Source: a candidate division WWE3 bacterium (GTDB lineage Bacteria > Patescibacteriota > 4484-211 > JAGQKX01). From it: 10,829 nt of DNA. Position 1 is the first letter of the stretch. Each line of letters opens with the position of its first letter. A program made the translations under genes and the position numbers. Shown piece by piece: positions 5,897 through 10,829 of the stretch. The notes below the pieces were generated by a model. It searched no databases. It saw only the letters and a list, made by a program, of their open reading frames with translations, and was not told where the DNA came from. The stretch spans positions 1-10,829 of the forward strand of contig JAGQKX010000014.1 of the NCBI GenBank assembly GCA_020429905.1. The letters run 5' to 3'.

Positions 5897-8740
5897 TTAA
5901 ATAACGAAATTCAATAGTTTATCTGGCACGTAGATTACCTGCTTAACCTCGACACCGTCAAAATATCGACTGACTGACGGTTCCTGTCGAGCAAGCGACT
6001 CCACGTCAGATTTATCCCAACCATTGTCTTTTCGTTCTAATTGAAGCGTTGCCCTGACCTTTCCGTTTACCTGAACCACAATCGTCACATCAGAACCCTT
6101 AGCAATCTCAGCATCATATGGTGGCCAATCGGACAATTGGACTGTTCTGTCAATCAAAGCTTCGCCCGTCTTTTGCCAACCATGGAGCCCAAACCAAATT
6201 TCCTCGCTAATATGTGGGGCAAAAACCGACAAAATTTTGATGAACGACTGTGCGTCTGATTTTGAAATTGTTTCATTTTTTTCCTCCAGAGTATTCATGA
6301 ATTCCATCATGGAAGAAATGGCCGTATTAAAGGAAAATGTTTCGATATCCGCCCCAACTTTCTTAATTGTCTTGTGTAAAGATTCCAGGGTTTTCGGAGT
6401 CGTTTGATCGGTAATTTTTTCACCTTCATGAAATACTTTCCAAATTCGTTCGATAAACCGTCTGACTCCATTAATGCCATCAGTATTCCAACCCAAAACG
6501 TTAGTAAATGGCCCCATAAACATCTCGTACATGCGCAATGTATCTGCTCCCAAATTCTCGACAACCTCGTCTGGATTTATAACATTCCCCCACCGCTTAC
6601 TCATTTTTCTTCCGTCAGGACCCAAAATTAATCCTTGGTGGCGAAGTGCTGTAAAGGGCTCATCGAAGGAAATATATCCATAATCAAATAATACTTTTGT
6701 AATATAGCGAGCATACATAAGATGCAGAACGGTATGTTCAGCACCACCAACATAAATATCAACGGGCAACCAAGATTCTATTTTTTCTTTTGAAGCAAAT
6801 TCGTTCTCGTTATGAGGATCAGCAAAACGGAAGAAATACCAACACGAATCCACAAACGTATCTAAGGTATCAGATTCTCGGAACACACCTTCCCCTGAAG
6901 CACCACACTGAGGGCAAGTTACCTCTCTGAAAGATTCCGAATCAACTAACGGCGATTGCCCAGTCGGTTTAAAATTCACGTCCTCTGGTAACAATACCGG
7001 CAAGTCTGATTCCGGAACTGGAATCACAGCAACTTCCTGACCGTTTTTATTCACAACCTCATGTCGGCCATCCCCGACACACTTTGTACAGTAAATAATG
7101 GGTATGGGGGGTCCCCAGTATCTCTGACGAGAAATCAGCCAATCTCGCAATTTATACTGCGTTTCTTTATGACCGATATTTTGCTCTTCCAACCAAGCAA
7201 TAACTTTCTCTCTCCCCTCTGAGGAGCTTAAACCGTCAAATTGTTCAGAGTTAAACATACTACCTTCGTCCGCAAAACAAATTGTTTCCACGTAATCTGA
7301 GTGCATCAGCATGTCCCAAAGACCGCTGAACTCTCTGACCCCTGGTTCCAAATCATGTTCACGACCCCAAACATCTGAATCTTCGACAAACCGTTCTACC
7401 TTATGTACCGATCCATCATCAAAAATAACGACATAATCATCCCCCATAACATCGTGCCAGCTTCCAGTTTTGATATTCTTTTTTGAAAAATCGATAAACG
7501 CATCAATATGTTTGGGATCAAATTTGAACAATACAGATTCATCATCTTTCTTAATAAATTCAGCATTAATATTTTCTAATGAAGTTAGGAATTCCTGGTA
7601 ATCATTACTCCATTTCTTAGCCACATATCCGATGTACCAAAGTCCACTTGGTTTGATGACCGGAATCACTTCCAAACCATATTTTTTAGCAAAGTCAAAA
7701 TCCCTCTGATCATGCGCAGGAACGCCCATGATAGAACCAGTTCCGTAAGAAATCAATACGTAATCAGCAGTCCAAACAGGTATATGCTTACCATTTAGTG
7801 GGTTAACGGCAAATAGCCCAGTGAATACTCCCGACTTTTCTTTTTGAAGTTCACTCCGCTCGAGATCTGACTTCATTTTTGCTTGATTGATATATTCATT
7901 CACTTCTTTTTGGTTGGGTATGGACATTGTTTCACCCGACAACAGTGGATGTTCAGGTGCAAGGACAAGATAGGTAGCCCCGCCCAATGTATCGGGCCGG
8001 GTTGTATAGACTTCAATAGTTTGATCGCTATCTTTCAAACTAAAAGTAATTCGAGCCCCGGTTGATTTACCGATCCAATTTCGCTGACCGGCCTTTGTCC
8101 GATCTGGCCAATCGATCTTATCTAAATCTGATAACAAACGTTCAGCATAACTTGTAATATTCGAGAACCATTGCTGCAGTTCTTTTTGCTCCACTGGGGT
8201 ATCGCATCGTTCACATTTGCCTTGAATCACCTGTTCATTTGCCAATACTGTTTGGCAGTGAGGACACCAGTTAACGGGTGCTTTTTTCAGATATGAAAGT
8301 TTTTTGTCGTACATTAAGAGGAAAAACCACTGTGTCCATCTATAGTAATCAGGTTTTGAGCTATTAATTTCCCGTTCCCAGTCATATGAAAGCCCAATAT
8401 TGTAGAGTTGCTGCTTAAATCGAGCGGTAGCCTTATCGGTGGTTTCTTTTGGGTGGACTCCTTTTTTAATAGCAAAATTTTCGGCTGGCAATCCAAAGGC
8501 ATCCCAACCCATCGGGTGGAGCACATCATAGCCGTTCATACGGTAGTAACGGGCTACGATGTCTGAACCGATATATCCCAAAGGATGACCGACATGCAAT
8601 CCTTCCCCTGAGGGATATGGATACATATCTAAAATATATTTTTTCTTTTTTCCAGCGAGTTTTGGTGAACCGAAAACATGGTTTTTCTCCCATAATTCAC
8701 GCCAGGTTGGTTCGATTTTCTGATGGTCATAGGCTTCCAT
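5897..8740 (-). CDS. leuS: Leucyl-tRNA synthetase with enlarged editing domain
   Basis: Class I enzyme charging tRNA-Leu, 947 residues against roughly 800-880 for most bacterial versions. Visible parts: HVGH (49-52, HIGH signature), a first zinc site CPHC/CERC (159-179), and the CP1 editing domain (about 225-525) with TTRPDT (246-251) and GVPAHDQRD (339-347), including the conserved editing Asp347. A second Cys pair set follows, CTKC and CPQC (551-554 and 609-612), then KMSKR (712-716), an anticodon-binding region with APHISEEIW (841-849) and a C-terminal domain with VVQVNGKVRA (888-897) and IYVPDKLLNFVI. Two oddities stand out. About 110 extra residues lie at roughly 364-488 inside the editing domain. 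The leucine-specific insertion that usually precedes KMSKS is reduced to a few residues. The start follows an extended -10 box by exactly six bases, so the mRNA is probably leaderless. It heads the competence/argS block; comEA starts 21 bp later. Confidence 0.97.
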   Translation of the reverse strand: MEAYDHQKIEPTWRELWEKNHVFGSPKLAGKKKKYILDMYPYPSGEGLHVGHPLGYIGSDIVARYYRMNGYDVLHPMGWDAFGLPAENFAIKKGVHPKETTDKATARFKQQLYNIGLSYDWEREINSSKPDYYRWTQWFFLLMYDKKLSYLKKAPVNWCPHCQTVLANEQVIQGKCERCDTPVEQKELQQWFSNITSYAERLLSDLDKIDWPDRTKAGQRNWIGKSTGARITFSLKDSDQTIEVYTTRPDTLGGATYLVLAPEHPLLSGETMSIPNQKEVNEYINQAKMKSDLERSELQKEKSGVFTGLFAVNPLNGKHIPVWTADYVLISYGTGSIMGVPAHDQRDFDFAKKYGLEVIPVIKPSGLWYIGYVAKKWSNDYQEFLTSLENINAEFIKKDDESVLFKFDPKHIDAFIDFSKKNIKTGSWHDVMGDDYVVIFDDGSVHKVERFVEDSDVWGREHDLEPGVREFSGLWDMLMHSDYVETICFADEGSMFNSEQFDGLSSSEGREKVIAWLEEQNIGHKETQYKLRDWLISRQRYWGPPIPIIYCTKCVGDGRHEVVNKNGQEVAVIPVPESDLPVLLPEDVNFKPTGQSPLVDSESFREVTCPQCGASGEGVFRESDTLDTFVDSCWYFFRFADPHNENEFASKEKIESWLPVDIYVGGAEHTVLHLMYARYITKVLFDYGYISFDEPFTALRHQGLILGPDGRKMSKRWGNVINPDEVVENLGADTLRMYEMFMGPFTNVLGWNTDGINGVRRFIERIWKVFHEGEKITDQTTPKTLESLHKTIKKVGADIETFSFNTAISSMMEFMNTLEEKNETISKSDAQSFIKILSVFAPHISEEIWFGLHGWQKTGEALIDRTVQLSDWPPYDAEIAKGSDVTIVVQVNGKVRATLQLERKDNGWDKSDVESLARQEPSVSRYFDGVEVKQVIYVPDKLLNFVI

Positions 8741-8746
8741 GCGGCA

Positions 8747-8755
8747 ATTTTACCA
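8747..8755 (-). promoter_or_regulatory. Extended -10 promoter of leuS, leaderless
   Basis: The minus strand reads TGG-TAAAAT, then six bases (TGCCGC), then the leuS ATG. TGn before the hexamer is the extended -10 signature, which can replace a -35 element; none is visible here. The predicted first base of the transcript is the A of the start codon. Confidence 0.6.
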
Positions 8756-8795
8756 CGAATAAGAATATGCGTTGAGACTGACTCTGCATCGATTT

Positions 8796-8804
8796 TGATA
8801 TACT
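8796..8804 (+). promoter_or_regulatory. Extended -10 promoter of the coiled-coil gene, leaderless
   Basis: The plus strand reads TGA-TATACT, an extended -10 box. It ends four bases before the first of two consecutive ATG codons (8809) and seven before the second (8812). Usual spacing puts the transcript start at 8811-8812, favouring the second ATG or a leader of one base. TTGAGA at 8772-8777 is 21 bp upstream, too far for a normal -35. This promoter and that of leuS face away from each other with 40 bp between their TGn motifs. Confidence 0.55.
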
Positions 8805-8808
8805 TATT

Positions 8809-9711
8809 ATGATGCCTCCTTTTAGAGAAAGCGTAGCTCCAGTAGCTGAACAAGAACCTTCAGCCGAAACATTGATAAAACAGGTAGAAGGTGCCGAAAC
8901 GGCAGAAAGCAGAGCCATGCTTGAACGAGCACAACGCCTTAACCGCGAAGCTCCACAAGCATTGAACTCCACTGTGGAAAGAGACCATGGCGAATATAGC
9001 GAAAAATTTGGTTCGCTCGATAATTCTGTAGCAGAGATACAAGTACAAGCTCAAAAATGTGAAGGTGTCCTCTTGGATTTAGAAAAATCAATACATCTCG
9101 TCGCTTCTGAATCCGATCGAAGAGAAATTGCCATGGCTACTGAGCAAGCCCGTAACGCGATCTCAAATATTTCTGCTGCATATGCCGATTATCAGGAATC
9201 ATTTACCCCAACCCATCCTAATTTTGTCGCAGCCGAAGCTAACCTAACCCGAATGGTGCCTTTCTTAGAAACCGAACTCCAGAAGTTACAAAGTGAGCAA
9301 ACCAGCCTCGAGCAGGGCGACCTTACTGACGAGGCGGTTGAAGCCGAGAAAAATACTACTGCTATCATTAATGCGATTAATCTTACCACAGTAAAAGCAA
9401 AACTCGTTACACCTTTAGAAATTTCGGATTGGGGTAGCGATTCTGCTCAAGCACATATCATGGAACGACTTTCCACCGCCTCTGAGGAAGTTATTCAGGC
9501 GCTAGCCCAAATTCAGCTAGCCTTAGAAGGCACTCATCGGATACCACAAACATTGGAAAATCGCCTTATCGATCTGACCGAAATCAAACAAATCATTGAT
9601 AGTGAGTCATTGTATCTCAAGCAAAAATTCGCTTTGTGCCGTGCGACTAGAGAAGACATGCTTGGCCGCTATAAACGTATACAATCCAGCTGTCAAAATC
9701 TGGTCGGGTAA
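8809..9711 (+). CDS. Unknown acidic, helical (coiled-coil-like) protein
   Basis: A 300-residue protein (299 if the second ATG is used) with no family that I recognise. It has no signal peptide or membrane segment and is rich in Glu, Gln, Ala and Leu with heptad-like spacing, especially at 20-57, 72-130, 138-170 and 212-245, so it should be mostly alpha-helical. A Pro/Asn/Thr-containing break at about 132-138 (FTPTHPN) and another near 200-210 (VTPLEISDWG) suggest three helical bundles. There are three cysteines (84, 277, 295) and no catalytic motif that I can see. It is transcribed divergently from leuS through an extended -10 box, with no Shine-Dalgarno. The tRNA-Ala(GGC) promoter begins directly after its stop. 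The compositional pattern and intact 900-bp frame make it a real gene; cytoplasmic location is inferred from the absence of export signals. Function unknown. Confidence 0.82.
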   Translation: MMPPFRESVAPVAEQEPSAETLIKQVEGAETAESRAMLERAQRLNREAPQALNSTVERDHGEYSEKFGSLDNSVAEIQVQAQKCEGVLLDLEKSIHLVASESDRREIAMATEQARNAISNISAAYADYQESFTPTHPNFVAAEANLTRMVPFLETELQKLQSEQTSLEQGDLTDEAVEAEKNTTAIINAINLTTVKAKLVTPLEISDWGSDSAQAHIMERLSTASEEVIQALAQIQLALEGTHRIPQTLENRLIDLTEIKQIIDSESLYLKQKFALCRATREDMLGRYKRIQSSCQNLVG

Positions 9712-9712
9712 A

Positions 9713-9742
9713 TTGAATTGCAACCGTTTTTTGGAGTATACT
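9713..9742 (+). promoter_or_regulatory. Probable promoter of tRNA-Ala(GGC)
   Basis: TTGAAT at 9713-9718 and TATACT at 9737-9742 are separated by 18 bp. This predicts a start near 9749, about nine bases before the mature tRNA. It begins two bases after the stop codon of the preceding gene. A T6 run at 9727-9732 follows only a very weak possible stem and is not called as a terminator. Confidence 0.5.
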
Positions 9743-9757
9743 TGGAAACGAACTTCT

Positions 9758-9834
9758 GGGGTGTTAGCTCAGATGGCTAGAGCGTCACGCTGGCAGCGTG
9801 AAGGTCACCGGTTCGATCCCGGTACACTCCACCA
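9758..9834 (+). tRNA. tRNA-Ala, anticodon GGC, CCA encoded
   Basis: Complete cloverleaf: acceptor GGGGTGT/ACACTCC, D-arm GCTC/GAGC, anticodon stem TCACG/CGTGA with loop CTGGCAG, T-arm ACCGG-TTCGATC-CCGGT, A73 and encoded CCA. The G3-U70 wobble pair, the known main identity element for alanyl-tRNA synthetase, is present and agrees with anticodon GGC (codons GCC and GCU). It lies between the coiled-coil gene and the HD-domain gene on the same strand. Confidence 0.97.
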
Positions 9835-9868
9835 AATACATCTTCCCTTTTCAAATCTGGACGAGCAT

Positions 9869-9874
9869 TATAAT
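9869..9874 (+). promoter_or_regulatory. -10 box (TATAAT) for the HD-domain gene
   Basis: A perfect TATAAT ends ten bases before the ATG at 9885, placing the transcription start around 9881-9885 and giving a leader of zero to four bases. The upstream TTTTCA/TTTCAA (9848-9854) is only 14-15 bp away, so it is a poor -35. The site supports ATG 9885 as the gene start. Confidence 0.5.
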
Positions 9875-9884
9875 TCTACATACA

Positions 9885-10694
9885 ATGAAAGATAATATGT
9901 CAGCCCAAAAAACATTACAGATAGTCTCCAGATTCCAAAATAATGCACTATCAACACTTAGATATGAAGAAAACCCACATGTTTTAGACAAAGAATCTGT
10001 AGCGGCACATTTGAGTCGAATGTTCAGACTCGCAGGATATATAACTCCCCAACTCAAAGAAGAATTTGCTAACCATAAAGAATCCGCCACCTTGATCGAA
10101 GATTTGTTTTTTAACATTTTATTTCATGACGATGACGAAATAGTTTCGGGCAAAGATATTTCAACTTTTAACAAGACACATAATGCCCACGATGATGAAG
10201 AGATAGCTGCCATTATGGAAGCCTTGGCTTCGCTTGAAACTGATCAAATTGCTCTTGAAAAAAAATATGTGATGGCATTTCGAGAGAAAAAAACTCTGGC
10301 CAGCCAAATCGCCAAAGTACTTGATAATCTCACAGGCAATCAAGTAGCTATCGAGCAACTGATCGGTATGATACATCCTGATTATGTTCTGTTATGTATT
10401 GATTATATTGAGAAACAGAAAGGTATAAGCCAAACAACGGATGTATTAATTGAAGAACAGATTCAGCGCATAAAAGTGGTTCGAAAAGGCCTACAGGATG
10501 ATGCAAAACACGTTTCGGAGATTGCCTACGACTTAAAAACCCGCGGTATCGGCAAGCACGACATAATTTGGAACAATATGCAAAAACTCCTTAAGGTAGA
10601 TATTCAAACCTATATTCCTGACAAGTCCAAAGTGTATTTCCCTGTCTGGGAATACGACATCGACTCCCCTATCCCACTCGAGGACGAACCATAG
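9885..10694 (+). CDS. HD-domain phosphohydrolase, YfbR (5'-deoxynucleotidase)-like
   Basis: A 269-residue cytoplasmic protein matching the pattern of the HD_3/YfbR family, which removes the phosphate from deoxynucleoside 5'-monophosphates. The probable metal ligands fall in order: His42 in ESVAAH, His81-Asp82 in FHDDDE and Asp147 in KVLDNL. These correspond to H33, H68-D69 and D137 of E. coli YfbR, and Glu85 corresponds to E72. The usual GD after this segment reads GKD (89-91). The protein is about 70 residues longer than YfbR (199), with a helical C-terminal part (170-230) and an acidic tail (PLEDEP). The reading frame extends upstream to 9798, but that start would lie inside tRNA-Ala; ATG 9885, just after a TATAAT, is preferred, with ATG 9897 as an alternative. 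No Shine-Dalgarno is visible. The HD assignment is fairly sure; the exact substrate is inferred and could be another nucleotide. Confidence 0.78.
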   Translation: MKDNMSAQKTLQIVSRFQNNALSTLRYEENPHVLDKESVAAHLSRMFRLAGYITPQLKEEFANHKESATLIEDLFFNILFHDDDEIVSGKDISTFNKTHNAHDDEEIAAIMEALASLETDQIALEKKYVMAFREKKTLASQIAKVLDNLTGNQVAIEQLIGMIHPDYVLLCIDYIEKQKGISQTTDVLIEEQIQRIKVVRKGLQDDAKHVSEIAYDLKTRGIGKHDIIWNNMQKLLKVDIQTYIPDKSKVYFPVWEYDIDSPIPLEDEP

Positions 10695-10704
10695 GAATTT
10701 GATA

Positions 10705-10710
10705 TATAAT
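10705..10710 (+). promoter_or_regulatory. -10 box for tRNA-Ala(CGC)
   Basis: A perfect TATAAT ten bases after the HD gene stop. The predicted start near 10717 leaves about ten bases before the mature tRNA, the same geometry as the other tRNA-Ala gene. No -35 is recognisable. Confidence 0.45.
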
Positions 10711-10726
10711 CTAGCCAACACATTCA

Positions 10727-10803
10727 GGGGCTGTAGCTCAGCTGGCCAGAGCGCGACAATCGCAATGTCGAGGCCACCGGTTCAAATCCGGTCAGCTCCA
10801 CCA
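10727..10803 (+). tRNA. tRNA-Ala, anticodon CGC, CCA encoded
   Basis: Complete cloverleaf: acceptor GGGGCTG/CAGCTCC, D-arm GCTC/GAGC, anticodon stem CGACA/TGTCG with loop ATCGCAA, T-arm ACCGG-TTCAAAT-CCGGT, A73 and encoded CCA. The G3-U70 pair confirms alanine identity. The anticodon CGC reads only GCG. Its anticodon arm and most acceptor pairs differ from the tRNA-Ala(GGC) gene 900 bp upstream, so it is not a recent tandem copy. The last 26 bases of the window after it show nothing. Confidence 0.96.
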
Positions 10804-10829
10804 ATCAGTATTCCATTCAAACAAGTTTG

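Noticed and set aside
6041..6683. Plus-strand open frames antisense to the C-terminal part of leuS
   Set aside because: Antisense shadows of conserved leuS codons with no promoter or ribosome-binding signal.
8629..9054. Minus-strand frames crossing the leuS start and the coiled-coil gene
   Set aside because: They conflict with two supported divergent genes and their promoters, and the peptides are low-complexity shadows.
9703..9732. Possible terminator after the coiled-coil gene (CGG...CCG followed by T6)
   Set aside because: The stem has only about three good pairs with a mismatch next to them; the T-run alone is not enough, and the region already contains the tRNA-Ala promoter.
9798..9884. 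Upstream extension of the HD-domain reading frame starting at 9798
   Set aside because: This start lies inside tRNA-Ala(GGC) (9758-9834), and the added residues are translated tRNA and promoter sequence. The TATAAT at 9869-9874 points to ATG 9885.
1..10829. CRISPR array, insertion sequence, prophage or defence island
   Set aside because: I see no regularly spaced direct repeats, transposase, integrase or tRNA-targeted attachment-site duplication. The tRNA genes are intact and not flanked by matching 3' fragments.

Overview
This window looks like chromosomal DNA from a bacterium with a compact, moderately AT-rich genome. The most likely source is a member of the Patescibacteria/Candidate Phyla Radiation, but this is an inference and no rRNA or other lineage marker is present. 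The reasons are tight gene packing, competence genes without other recognisable pathways, a ComEC divided into two genes, an unusually built leucyl-tRNA synthetase, small membrane-anchored enzymes and several start codons with no ribosome-binding site. TGA is used as a stop (it ends comEC), so the standard bacterial code applies here.

Layout. Bases 1-92 hold the first 30 codons of a minus-strand gene that leaves the window, probably a bacterial PH-domain membrane protein. Bases 93-576 contain two divergent tRNA genes, Pro(CGG) on minus and Arg(CCT) on plus, with a 19-bp palindrome between them and a terminator-like hairpin on each outer side. From 8740 down to 577 the minus strand carries one uninterrupted six-gene block: leuS, comEA, comEC (channel part), a separate ComEC-type metallo-beta-lactamase gene, argS and a membrane-anchored metallophosphoesterase. 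From 8809 to the end the plus strand alternates proteins and tRNAs: an unknown coiled-coil protein, tRNA-Ala(GGC), a YfbR-like HD-domain phosphohydrolase and tRNA-Ala(CGC).

How the genes fit together. leuS and argS charge tRNAs, and four tRNA genes flank the block. ComEA (membrane-anchored DNA receptor), ComEC (inner-membrane channel) and the MBL protein (ComEC's usual C-terminal nuclease-like domain) form the inner-membrane part of a DNA-uptake machine. The HD protein may dephosphorylate nucleotides, which would suit an organism living on salvaged DNA, although nothing in the sequence ties it directly to uptake.

The most striking shared signal is regulatory. At several genes a -10-like hexamer lies only 4-10 bases before the start codon, and at two genes (1-92 and leuS) it lies exactly 6 bases before. 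This predicts leaderless or nearly leaderless mRNAs. I did not find a clearly novel defence or mobile system. The best leads are the split ComEC, the roughly 110-residue insertion in the LeuRS editing domain, the altered metal-site motifs in the phosphoesterase and the MBL protein, and the unknown coiled-coil gene.
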